Source of the DNA: Bacteroidota bacterium
GTDB lineage: Bacteria; Bacteroidota; Bacteroidia; Chitinophagales; Chitinophagaceae
Direction of reading: 5' to 3'
Length of the DNA stretch: 64,000 nucleotides
Assembly (NCBI GenBank): GCA_029555415.1
Contig: JAKPSI010000061.1
Location: 88,459 to 152,458 of the forward strand
The notes under the pieces: generated by a model
The model's database searches: none
Told to the model about the DNA's origin: nothing
The model's input: only the letters and a program-made list of their open reading frames with translations
Shown: positions 37,040-45,804 of the stretch, one piece after another
Position numbering within the stretch: position 1 is the stretch's first letter
How the letters are laid out: the number at the start of each line of letters is the position of its first letter
Position numbers and translations under genes: made by a program

Positions 37040-40000
37040 GTGACACGCATTCATATACGTCATATACTGCATACCGCGATCTTAGCCGGGCTGTTCCTGC
37101 TTCCTTCCTGCAAGGAGCACAAGAAGCCTTCTGGCCCGGCGATGTTCGAGACACTGGATCATAAAAAGACAGGACTTGAATTCAGCAATGACCTGAAACC
37201 CACGCCGGAGTTCAATATGCTGAAGTATATGTACTTCTATAATGGTGCGGGTCTGGGAGCCGGTGATTTCAATAATGACGGACTTACCGATCTGTTCTTT
37301 TCTTCCAATCAGGGCCAGAACAAGATCTTCCTCAATAAAGGTCAATGCACTTTCCGTGATGTGACCGCCGAAGCGAAGATCCCGGAAGATGGCGGCTGGT
37401 CCACCGGCGTATCCGTTGCCGATGTGAATGATGATGGCTTGCTGGATATCTATGTTTGCCGTGTCGGACATTATGAGACCCTGCAAAGCCGCAATCAGTT
37501 GCTGATCTGTCAGGGTATCGGTAAGGATGGTGTACCTGCTTATAAAGATGAGGCCGCTGCCTGGGGTGTCGACTTCTCCGGATTCAGCACACAAGCCGCA
37601 TTCCTGGATTATGATATGGATGGTGATCTGGATATGTTCCTGTTGAATCATTCACTTCGCTATAACAGCACTTTCCAGCCGCGCAGCCGTTATGAAGGCA
37701 CCAGTGATTCTTTGTCGGGTGATTACTTGTTCCGCAATGATGGCGGACACTTCACCGATGTGGCCGCAGAAGCCGGCATCAACCGCAGCATCATCGGTTA
37801 TGGACTCGGGATCTGTGTATCGGATATCAATCTGGATGGTTATCCGGATATCTATATCGGTAACGACTTTCACGAGAATGATTATCTCTACATCAACAAT
37901 AAAAAAGGCGGATTCACGGAAGAACTGACGGACCGCATCATGCACACCAGCCAGTTCTCAATGGGTGTGGATGTGGCCGACATTACCAACGATGCTTATC
38001 CTGAGATCGTTTCCATGGATATGCTGCCTTCCGATCCTTATATCCTCAAACGTTCACTGGGAGAGGATGAATACAATACTTTTCTGATCAAGATCCGCAA
38101 CGGATATAATTATCAGTATGCCCGCAATGCCATGCAGCTGAACCGCCGTAACGGCATGTTCAGTGAAACGGGTCTGTATTCAGGTGTGTATGCCACGGAC
38201 TGGTCATGGGCGCCGCTGTGGATGGATTTCGATAATGACGGATGGAAGGACCTGTTCGTTTCCAACGGGATCCCCAAGCGTTTGAATGATATCGATTATG
38301 TGAATTATGTATCGAATGATGAGATCCAGTCGAAGATCCGTTCCAATCAGATCGGTGAGAAGGACATGGCACTCATCGATAAATTCCCGCAGATCAAATT
38401 ACCCAACCGCTTCTTCCGGAACCTGGGCAACGCGGCCTTTGAAGATGTGGGCGGCCGGGTAACCGATAATCCGGATACTTATTCCAATGGCGCAGTATAT
38501 GCCGATCTGGATAATGATGGTGACATGGATGTGGTGGTCAACAACATCGATGAACCCGCACTGGTGTACCGCAATACCGCCAACGATACGAAACAGCATC
38601 CATCGGTGCAATTGCACATGAGTGGCAAAGCCGGTAACCGGAATGCACTGGGCGCGAAAGTGGTGTTGTTCCAGGGTGACCACGTGAGCACCTTCGAAAA
38701 ATATCCGGTACGCGGATTCCAGTCCGGCATGGAAGTGCCGCTGCAAGTGAGCTGGGGCGCACAAAAACCGGATTCCGCATTCCTCATCTGGCCGGATAAT
38801 TCCTATCTGCGTCTTAGTTTATTCAGGGATTCGCTCACGCAGCATTTCGCCTATCAATCCGGATTGCCACAATTCGATTATTCCATTGTACGCGATTTCA
38901 TCCGGAACAATGCGGCACCGATGCAGGATATCACCACTACAAGCGGACTTGCATATAAGCACAATGAAAACCCGTTCGTGGAATTCGACCGCGAACCCCT
39001 CATGCCGTTCATGGTCTCCAAAGAAGGACCCGCGCTGGCCGTAGGGGATATCAATGGGGATCAGCTGGATGATGTTTTCGTCGGTTCTGCCAAAATGGAA
39101 AAGAGCGGATTGTTCCTGCAACAACCGAATGGTTCATTCCGGAAGGTCCCTTCACCTGCGCTGGATATGGACAGCACATTCGAAGATGTGGATGCCTGCT
39201 GGGCCGATGTCAACAAAGATGGTTTCCCCGATCTGCTGGTCGCCAGCGGCGGTAATGAATATTTCGGGAACAGTGAATTCCTGGAGCCGCGTGTTTATCT
39301 GAATGATGGCAAAGGCGGACTCACCCGGAAAGCCGATGCGTTCAGTGGGATCAATATGACCACCTCCTGCATCTTGCCTTATGATTTCAATGGCGATGGC
39401 AATATCGATGTATTCGTAGGTGGCCGTGCCATTCCCTGGGATTACGGCACAATACCCACTTCCTATCTGTTACAAAATGATGGTACCGGAAAATTCACCG
39501 CAGTAACGGATGCAAAAGCACCGGGACTTTCCAAAACCGGACTGGTGAAGCAAGGCAGCTGGACCGATATCGATAAGGACGGAGACGCGGACCTGGTGCT
39601 GGCCCTGGAATGGGATGGTATCTGCGCGTTCATCAATAACAAAGGAACATTCACGAAACAAATGCTGACCACGAAAAAGGGCTGGTGGAATTTCGTATAT
39701 CCGGTGGATGTGGACAATGACGGCGATATGGACTTCATCGCTGGCAATCAGGGATTGAACAGTCGTTTCAAAGCATCTGAAAAAGAGCCCGTCAATTTTT
39801 ATTACTATGATTTTGATGAGAACGGAAAGAAGGAACAAGTGGTCACTTATTTCCTCGAAGGACGCGAGATCCCTTTCGCCAATATCAGCGACCTGCAGAA
39901 ACAATTGCCGCAACTGAAAAAGAAATACCTCTATGCCGAAGATTTCGCGAAGGCATCACTGAAGCAGATCTTCGGCAGCAGTGCGCTGAAGAAAGCCGAC

Positions 40001-40393
40001 TTACTGAGTGCTGATTACTTATCGAACGCGGTACTGATGAATGACGGCAAAGGGAATTTCACGGTCAAGGAACTTCCCTGGGAAGCGCAATTGACGCCAT
40101 ATCGCGACGCGACGGTGATCGATGCCAATCATGATAATCTGCCGGATATCCTGCTGGCGGGGAATTTTTATCCGAATAATATCCAGATGGGACGCAATGA
40201 TGCGGACTATGGTACCGTGTTGCTGAACCTGGGTCAGGGTAATTTCAAAGCAGAGACTTTGAATGGGGTGATCGTGAAAGGCGAAGTGCGGCATGTGCGT
40301 CCGCTTAATAACCCGCAGTTCAAAAGCAGTGCGTCTTCCACCTATATCATGGCCCGGAATGACGACAGTGTGATGGTCATCCGCCGCCGTTGA
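37040..40393 (+). CDS. FG-GAP/VCBS repeat lipoprotein with ASPIC/UnbV domain, second copy
   Basis: 1117 residues from a GTG at 37040, chosen because it starts a lipoprotein signal (TRIHIRHILHTAILAGLFLLPSC) 14 bp after the upstream stop. Earlier in-frame starts lie inside the upstream gene. At least thirteen FG-GAP calcium loops are visible (DFNNDGLTDLFF, DVNDDGLLDIYV, DLDNDGDMDVVV, DIDKDGDADLVL). A central ASPIC/UnbV domain contains GNRNALGAKVVLFQGDH and PVRGFQSGMEVPL. It is a diverged duplicate of the upstream gene and collinear over its whole length. The two probably work together at the cell surface. No enzyme motif was recognised. Confidence 0.9.
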   Translation: MTRIHIRHILHTAILAGLFLLPSCKEHKKPSGPAMFETLDHKKTGLEFSNDLKPTPEFNMLKYMYFYNGAGLGAGDFNNDGLTDLFFSSNQGQNKIFLNKGQCTFRDVTAEAKIPEDGGWSTGVSVADVNDDGLLDIYVCRVGHYETLQSRNQLLICQGIGKDGVPAYKDEAAAWGVDFSGFSTQAAFLDYDMDGDLDMFLLNHSLRYNSTFQPRSRYEGTSDSLSGDYLFRNDGGHFTDVAAEAGINRSIIGYGLGICVSDINLDGYPDIYIGNDFHENDYLYINNKKGGFTEELTDRIMHTSQFSMGVDVADITNDAYPEIVSMDMLPSDPYILKRSLGEDEYNTFLIKIRNGYNYQYARNAMQLNRRNGMFSETGLYSGVYATDWSWAPLWMDFDNDGWKDLFVSNGIPKRLNDIDYVNYVSNDEIQSKIRSNQIGEKDMALIDKFPQIKLPNRFFRNLGNAAFEDVGGRVTDNPDTYSNGAVYADLDNDGDMDVVVNNIDEPALVYRNTANDTKQHPSVQLHMSGKAGNRNALGAKVVLFQGDHVSTFEKYPVRGFQSGMEVPLQVSWGAQKPDSAFLIWPDNSYLRLSLFRDSLTQHFAYQSGLPQFDYSIVRDFIRNNAAPMQDITTTSGLAYKHNENPFVEFDREPLMPFMVSKEGPALAVGDINGDQLDDVFVGSAKMEKSGLFLQQPNGSFRKVPSPALDMDSTFEDVDACWADVNKDGFPDLLVASGGNEYFGNSEFLEPRVYLNDGKGGLTRKADAFSGINMTTSCILPYDFNGDGNIDVFVGGRAIPWDYGTIPTSYLLQNDGTGKFTAVTDAKAPGLSKTGLVKQGSWTDIDKDGDADLVLALEWDGICAFINNKGTFTKQMLTTKKGWWNFVYPVDVDNDGDMDFIAGNQGLNSRFKASEKEPVNFYYYDFDENGKKEQVVTYFLEGREIPFANISDLQKQLPQLKKKYLYAEDFAKASLKQIFGSSALKKADLLSADYLSNAVLMNDGKGNFTVKELPWEAQLTPYRDATVIDANHDNLPDILLAGNFYPNNIQMGRNDADYGTVLLNLGQGNFKAETLNGVIVKGEVRHVRPLNNPQFKSSASSTYIMARNDDSVMVIRRR

Positions 40394-40395
40394 TC

Positions 40396-41358
40396 CTAGA
40401 AGATCGGATAATACACTTTCAGTTGCACCACCTGATCGTCGGCAAAATCAATTCCATCGCTGATGAATTTGAAATAAGGGATCGCCATGCTGGACAGCTT
40501 GTGGTCCGCTTTGAAATTCTCCATCGCGTTGAATACTTTACTGACCTGATTCAGTGGTCCCTGATAAGTGGCCATCAGCAGGTTCTTCCCGAGTGGCATG
40601 CGCTTGTACTGGATCGCCGCGCCTGGCGTAACTTTCACTTCATTGGCTACACCGATACTGGCGAAGAGCATGATCTTGTCCGTGCCATATGGCGTGGAAT
40701 AAAAAATACGCGTGCCGGTGTAATTGCCGTTATTGGCAGCGGAGTAGGCGATCAGTTCCTCATACAGTTTTTTCGTCTCTGTTCTTCTATCCGTTAACGG
40801 AACGATGGATGATTTGAAGATATAGGCAGTATCCGTAACCGTGGTTTCTTCGATCTCATAACCATAGAACTGACGGGTGTCTTCCATGAAGGTCTTCAGG
40901 TTCTCCAGACTCTCCACCGCTTTCGCTTCCAGTTGGCCGCGATCCAGCCAATGAGCCAGCAGGCTGTTCTTGTATTGTAAAGTGACGGTGCATTCGTCCA
41001 TGGTCTTTGGGTCGGAAGCCGCTGTGAAGCTGCATTCCAGGCCGGCACTGCCTTTTGAGAATTTCAGAACGGATCCGATCGTACTGGCCTGTAAGACCTG
41101 CAGGGAATAATCTTCGGATACAACGGGCGTTTTCTGACCGTTCTGTACGGTCTCTTTCAGTGTTTCATTTCCTGCGAAGGGCCGGAACCATTTGATCAGA
41201 TTGACCGCATTGTTCACCTGCTCGCCGGTCTTGAGCATGGAGTAGGGGATGGAAACCGTTTTTTCCCAGGTCTTGCTGACGAATCCGGTGTAACCGGCGG
41301 CAGCAACTATCACTAAAAGCAGCAGTATCCCGAACGACTTTTTCTTTCCGATGGCCAT
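40396..41358 (-). CDS. Membrane-anchored SRPBCC plus GyrI-like effector-binding protein
   Basis: 320 residues from the ATG at 41358, which starts MAIGKKKSFGILLLLVIVAAAGYTGFV, a single N-terminal membrane helix. An upstream ATG at 41406 is less likely. Residues about 30-165 resemble an SRPBCC/START-like hydrophobic pocket (KTWEKTVSIPYSMLKTGEQVNNAVNLIKWFRPF). About 180-320 resembles a GyrI/AraC effector-binding domain (YEIEETTVTDTAYIFKSSIVPL, GKNLLMATYQGPL). It presumably binds a small hydrophobic ligand; function unknown. It is convergent with the FG-GAP genes and divergent from the sucrose genes. Confidence 0.78.
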   Translation of the reverse strand: MAIGKKKSFGILLLLVIVAAAGYTGFVSKTWEKTVSIPYSMLKTGEQVNNAVNLIKWFRPFAGNETLKETVQNGQKTPVVSEDYSLQVLQASTIGSVLKFSKGSAGLECSFTAASDPKTMDECTVTLQYKNSLLAHWLDRGQLEAKAVESLENLKTFMEDTRQFYGYEIEETTVTDTAYIFKSSIVPLTDRRTETKKLYEELIAYSAANNGNYTGTRIFYSTPYGTDKIMLFASIGVANEVKVTPGAAIQYKRMPLGKNLLMATYQGPLNQVSKVFNAMENFKADHKLSSMAIPYFKFISDGIDFADDQVVQLKVYYPIF

Positions 41359-41400
41359 GATCGTTTTATTTTTAAGCGGCGTAAAAATAGCGGGTTTTTG

Positions 41401-41476
41401 CCGCAAACAAGCGGAAGCTTATGGTTGTATGAAGCAGGTTATTGCTGCTTTCTATTTTGCCCACAACAAACGTTTG
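41401..41476. promoter_or_regulatory. Putative LacI-type sites upstream of the sucrose genes
   Basis: CAAACGTTTG (41467-41476) is a perfect 10-bp palindrome with a central CG and the core AAACGTTT of the operator at 49674-49689. CCGCAAACAAGCGG (41401-41414) has CCGC/GCGG arms and resembles the site at 28697-28714 with a shortened centre. Both lie between the GyrI-like gene and the transporter. TTG-N18-TAATTTAA around 41504-41532 is a weak promoter candidate. Confidence 0.4.
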
Positions 41477-41553
41477 CAAACGGATAGTTTTTTGATGCAG
41501 GGCCTTGACAGACAGGCTGTTTTTGTAATTTAACCGACCAAACGATTGCTTCT

Positions 41554-42891
41554 ATGGCCACATTCAAACCGCGTCTCAGTTTCATGCAGATCATCAATAT
41601 GAATGTCGGCTTCTTCGGCATTCAGTACAGTTTCGGTCTGCAGCAGAGTGCCGTCAATCCCATCTACGATTTTTTAGGCGCTAAGCCCGATGAGATCCCC
41701 TGGCTCAACCTGGCCGGTCCCCTGACAGGTTTATTGATCCAGCCGATCATCGGCGCTTTGAGTGATAAAACATGGCATCCGAAATACGGCAGAAGGAAAC
41801 CATATTTCTTCATTGGCGCGATCATGTGCAGTATTGCATTGTTCCTGTTCCCGTTCAGTTCAGCGTTATGGATGGCCGCGGGTCTGTTGTGGATCCTCGA
41901 TGCAGGAAACAATACGGCAATGGAACCTTACAGGGCCTTTGTTGCTGATAAGCTGAATACGGACCAGCAGCCAACGGGCTTTCTGGCACAGAGCTTCTTC
42001 ACGGGTTTCGGTCAAACACTCGCGAATTTTTCTTTATTCATTTTCCCGATGATCATCATCGGCCATACCGGCAAGATCCCGAACTGGGTGTTCGCTTCTT
42101 TCATCTTAGGCTCCGTTTGTTCGATCGGGTCCGTTTGGTGGAGTATGAAAAAAACGCCAGAGATCCCGCCGACAGAAGATGAGCTACATGAAATGCGTTC
42201 CAAACCACTTAATGTACTGAGCCCATTCAAAGATGTGTTCAGCGCGATCACACATATGCCTGCGGTGATGTGGCAACTGGCACTGGTTTATCTCTTTCAG
42301 TGGTACGCGCTTTTCTGTTACTGGCAGAACAGTTCCAAAAGTATCGGCCTGTCCGTATTCCATACGACCACTGATAACAAGGACCTGTATGAAAAAGCGG
42401 TCAGCCTCGCGGGTTCGGTGAACGGCTGGTACAATATCGTAACATTCCTGACCGCGTTCGGCCTGGTCGGCCTTGCAAAAAAATACAGTCCGAAATGGGT
42501 GCACTTCATGTGCTTGGTCCTGGCAGGCCTTGGCTTCATTGCTTTTCCTTACATTGAGAACAAATGGTTGCTGTACGTAGCGATCACCGGATTCGGTATC
42601 GGCTGGGCCAGTATGATGGGCATTCCCTATCTGATGGTGGTGAAAGAGATCCCGAAAGAAAGATACGGCGTGTACATGGGCATCATCAATATGATGATCG
42701 TGATTCCGATGCTGATCCAGACGGTCACATTCGGGTATATCCTGAAACATTTTTTCAATAATGATTCCGGAAAAGCGATCCTGTTCGCTGGTGTATTGTT
42801 ACTGATCGCTGCGTGCTGTACGGCGCTGATCCGGACAAAGAAAACAGAAGGAGAGACTGACATACCCGTAGGATTCGGGGGCGGTCACTAA
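41554..42891 (+). CDS. MFS glycoside transporter, sucrose/maltose (SUT/SLC45)-like
   Basis: 445 residues, about twelve hydrophobic segments. N-terminal FGIQYSFGLQQSAVNPIYDFLGA; the signature LAGPLTGLLIQPIIGALSDKTW followed by the loop GRRKPYFFIGAI is typical of sucrose and maltose proton symporters. DAGNNTAMEPYRAFVAD also matches this family. It lies 10 bp upstream of fructokinase and amylosucrase, which makes sucrose the likely substrate. Maltose is the alternative. Inner membrane. Confidence 0.9.
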   Translation: MATFKPRLSFMQIINMNVGFFGIQYSFGLQQSAVNPIYDFLGAKPDEIPWLNLAGPLTGLLIQPIIGALSDKTWHPKYGRRKPYFFIGAIMCSIALFLFPFSSALWMAAGLLWILDAGNNTAMEPYRAFVADKLNTDQQPTGFLAQSFFTGFGQTLANFSLFIFPMIIIGHTGKIPNWVFASFILGSVCSIGSVWWSMKKTPEIPPTEDELHEMRSKPLNVLSPFKDVFSAITHMPAVMWQLALVYLFQWYALFCYWQNSSKSIGLSVFHTTTDNKDLYEKAVSLAGSVNGWYNIVTFLTAFGLVGLAKKYSPKWVHFMCLVLAGLGFIAFPYIENKWLLYVAITGFGIGWASMMGIPYLMVVKEIPKERYGVYMGIINMMIVIPMLIQTVTFGYILKHFFNNDSGKAILFAGVLLLIAACCTALIRTKKTEGETDIPVGFGGGH

Positions 42892-42901
42892 AATATTTGA
42901 T

Positions 42902-43855
42902 ATGAAAAAGATCCTCTGCATCGGAGAAGCCCTGATCGATATGATCTGTACCGACAAGGGCAGTTCATTATCAGAAGGGCAGCATTTCCTGAAGAAGCCC
43001 GGTGGCGCGCCTACCAATGTGGCCGCTGCTATCGCGGCCCTGGGCGGTCAGGTAGAACTCGCAGCCAAAGTAGGTGTGGACCCATTTGGCAAGCATCTGA
43101 TCGAGGTTATGCATTCATTCGGTGTATCCACCAAATGGGTATTCCAGGATGAACAGCATTTCACCACTTTCGCATTCGTTTCCCTGATGGAGAACGGTGA
43201 ACGGGATTTCTATTTCAACCGTGGGGCGGATGGACAATTGCATCGCCAGGAACTGGAAGGGCTTGACCTCAGTGAATATTCGATCATTCATTTCGGTTCC
43301 GCTACCGGCTTCCTGCCCGGGCCTCTGCAATATGCTTATCAAAGTCTGTTACAGAAAGCGATCCAGCACAATGTGCTCATCAGCTTCGATCCCAATTACC
43401 GGCATTTGCTTTTTAAGGATAATACGCAGTCGTTCATTGACCAGTCCTGGAACTTCCTCGATTCCTGCCATTTCTTCAAAGTCAGTGACGAGGAAGCGAT
43501 GCTGCTTACCGGAACAGAAAGCCTGGCTCAGGCGGTCGATATACTGCTGCAGAAAACAAAGTCGGTATTTGCAGTTACACTTGGGAAGGACGGAACTCTG
43601 CTCGGGCATAACGGCAAGACCCGCATCATCAAAAGCATTCCCGTCAACCCCGTGGATACCACCGGTGCCGGCGATGCATTCGTAGGCGCAGTGCTGCATC
43701 AGCTCAGCGGTTATAGTACGGAACAATTCCTTGCTTTGTCCGATGAACAGTGGAATGCGATCATCACCAACGGGAACAAAGCCGGCGCCCGTACCTGTGA
43801 GTACCTTGGCGCTATGGAAGCCTTCAAACACCTGACCAGCGATATTTTCAAATAA
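42902..43855 (+). CDS. Fructokinase, PfkB family
   Basis: 317 residues. N-terminal ILCIGEALIDMI; KKPGGAPTNVAAAIAALGG (about 35-53) is the PfkB signature 1 of fructokinases; FDPNYRHLLF (about 162-171); VDTTGAGDAFVGAVLHQL (about 252-269) carries the catalytic Asp. It phosphorylates fructose at O6 (or another hexose). The order transporter-fructokinase-amylosucrase, with 10-bp and 1-bp gaps, fits phosphorylation of the fructose that amylosucrase releases from sucrose. Cytoplasmic. Confidence 0.93.
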   Translation: MKKILCIGEALIDMICTDKGSSLSEGQHFLKKPGGAPTNVAAAIAALGGQVELAAKVGVDPFGKHLIEVMHSFGVSTKWVFQDEQHFTTFAFVSLMENGERDFYFNRGADGQLHRQELEGLDLSEYSIIHFGSATGFLPGPLQYAYQSLLQKAIQHNVLISFDPNYRHLLFKDNTQSFIDQSWNFLDSCHFFKVSDEEAMLLTGTESLAQAVDILLQKTKSVFAVTLGKDGTLLGHNGKTRIIKSIPVNPVDTTGAGDAFVGAVLHQLSGYSTEQFLALSDEQWNAIITNGNKAGARTCEYLGAMEAFKHLTSDIFK

Positions 43856-43856
43856 C

Positions 43857-45800
43857 ATGTACAACCCTGCACTACACCAGCAGATCAATGAGGTTCTGCA
43901 ACAGGAAAAGATCGACATCGGCGGCAAAGACAATCTGTTCTATACCCGCTTCATCGCCAATGCCACTGCCATTGACGCGCTGTTCCGTGATATCTACGGC
44001 AGTCATCATCAGAGCAGGGAGTTTTATGCGCGACTGATCCAACTCATTGCCAAATCTTATATTCAGCGGCCGGATGTGCTGAAGGAAAGGGATGCTGATA
44101 AGGAAGCAAAAGGGAACTGGTTCCTCAGTAATGATATCACCGGGATGAGTTTGTATGTGGATCGTTTTTGCGGCGACCTGAAGACCCTGGGCACCAAACT
44201 TGATTATTTCAAAAAACTCGGCGTCAATTTTCTCCACCTGATGCCTGTATTCGAAAGTCCCGAAGGAGAAAGCGACGGAGGCTACGCGGTATCGGATTTC
44301 CGTAAGGTCGACAAGCGGTTCGGAACACTGGAAGATCTCCGGAAAGTACAGGCGCAAATGCAGGATGAGGACATGTACCTCATGCTCGACATCGTACTCA
44401 ATCATACTTCACACAAACACGCCTGGGCGGAAGCCGCCAAAAAAGGCGATCCCGGATATCAGAATTACTTCTACATCTATAACGACCGTTACTTCCCCGA
44501 TCAGTTCGATCAAACGATGCCTGAGATCTTCCCGGAAAGTTCTCCCGGTAGTTTCACCTGGAATGAAGAGATGAAGAAATGGGTAATGACGGTCTTCCAT
44601 CATTATCAGTGGGACCTCAACTATTCCAATCCCGCCGTATTCCTGGATATGCTCGATACGATCTTTTTCTATGCCAATCTGGGTGTGGACATCCTCCGTA
44701 TCGACGCGCCCGCATTCATCTGGAAGCAACTCGGAACCTCCTGCCAGAACCTGCCACAGGCGCATACTTTGCTGCGCCTCATCAAGCAATGTGTGCAGGT
44801 GTCCGCGCCGGGTATGGCCCTGCTCGGTGAAGCCATTGTGGCACCGAAGGAGATCATGAAATATTTCGGCAGTGGATTGTACACAGCTAAAGAATGTGAC
44901 TTTGCCTATAACGCCACACAAATGGCATTACAATGGGATGCGCTGGCCACCGGCGATACACGTGTGATGCTGGCCGCGCAACATGAACTGCTGCAGAAAC
45001 CTTATGGCTGTTCCTGGATCACCTACACAAGGTGTCATGATGATATCGGACTGGGTTATGATGATTACATGATCCAGCGTACCGGCTTCGCGCCTTTTGA
45101 ACACCGTAAATTCCTGAAGGAATATTATTCGGGTCAGAATGGCTCACCGGCCCGTGGTGCCCTGTTTTCCGTTAATCCGAAAACGAATGACGCGCGCATC
45201 AGCGGATCACTGGCATCCTTATGCGGACTCGAATCCGCGCTCGCTTCCGGCGATGCGAATGACATTGATATGTCCGTCCGTAAGATCATCCTCATGCAGG
45301 CGCAGAGTTTCTTCATTGGGGGCGTGCCCATGTTGTTCTACGGAGATGAAGCGGCCTATACCAATGATTACAGTTACCTCAATGATCCCGGAAAGAGTTA
45401 CGATAACCGCTGGATGCACCGTCCGGTGATCGATTGGGAAAAGAATAAACTGACGTCTAAAGAAGGAACGGTGGAAGCGCGTGTGTTCTCCGCTACACAA
45501 AGACTGATCTCCATCCGTAAGAATATCTTCCTGGCAGGGGATTACAAGAACCTGACCTGGATGACACCACATAATATCCACGTGGCCGGATTCCTCCGCA
45601 CATTCGAAGGACAAAAACTGTACTGCCTTTTCAACTTCAGGAATAAAGCTTCTTATGTCACCTGGTTCGCATTCAAGGAACATGGTGCCGCGCCTTCGCA
45701 ATTATACGATCACTGGAGCGGGGCTACATTTGAGGTGGGAATGGATCACGATTACCTGATCATGGAACCTTATAGTTTCCTGTTACTGGAAGCGAGGTAA
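43857..45800 (+). CDS. Amylosucrase (GH13_4)
   Basis: 647 residues, near the usual length. N-terminal all-helical domain (about 1-95), then the GH13 barrel. The nucleophile is D283 in ILRIDAPAF, the acid/base E325 in LLGEAIVAP and the third acid D395 in YTRCHDDIG. These lie within three positions of the residues known for Neisseria amylosucrase (D286, E328, D393). The family transfers glucose from sucrose onto alpha-1,4-glucan and frees fructose. No signal peptide is present, so it acts in the cytoplasm on imported sucrose. Sucrose hydrolase/isomerase relatives remain possible. Its ATG follows the fructokinase stop by 1 bp. Confidence 0.9.
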   Translation: MYNPALHQQINEVLQQEKIDIGGKDNLFYTRFIANATAIDALFRDIYGSHHQSREFYARLIQLIAKSYIQRPDVLKERDADKEAKGNWFLSNDITGMSLYVDRFCGDLKTLGTKLDYFKKLGVNFLHLMPVFESPEGESDGGYAVSDFRKVDKRFGTLEDLRKVQAQMQDEDMYLMLDIVLNHTSHKHAWAEAAKKGDPGYQNYFYIYNDRYFPDQFDQTMPEIFPESSPGSFTWNEEMKKWVMTVFHHYQWDLNYSNPAVFLDMLDTIFFYANLGVDILRIDAPAFIWKQLGTSCQNLPQAHTLLRLIKQCVQVSAPGMALLGEAIVAPKEIMKYFGSGLYTAKECDFAYNATQMALQWDALATGDTRVMLAAQHELLQKPYGCSWITYTRCHDDIGLGYDDYMIQRTGFAPFEHRKFLKEYYSGQNGSPARGALFSVNPKTNDARISGSLASLCGLESALASGDANDIDMSVRKIILMQAQSFFIGGVPMLFYGDEAAYTNDYSYLNDPGKSYDNRWMHRPVIDWEKNKLTSKEGTVEARVFSATQRLISIRKNIFLAGDYKNLTWMTPHNIHVAGFLRTFEGQKLYCLFNFRNKASYVTWFAFKEHGAAPSQLYDHWSGATFEVGMDHDYLIMEPYSFLLLEAR

Positions 45801-45804
45801 ACGA

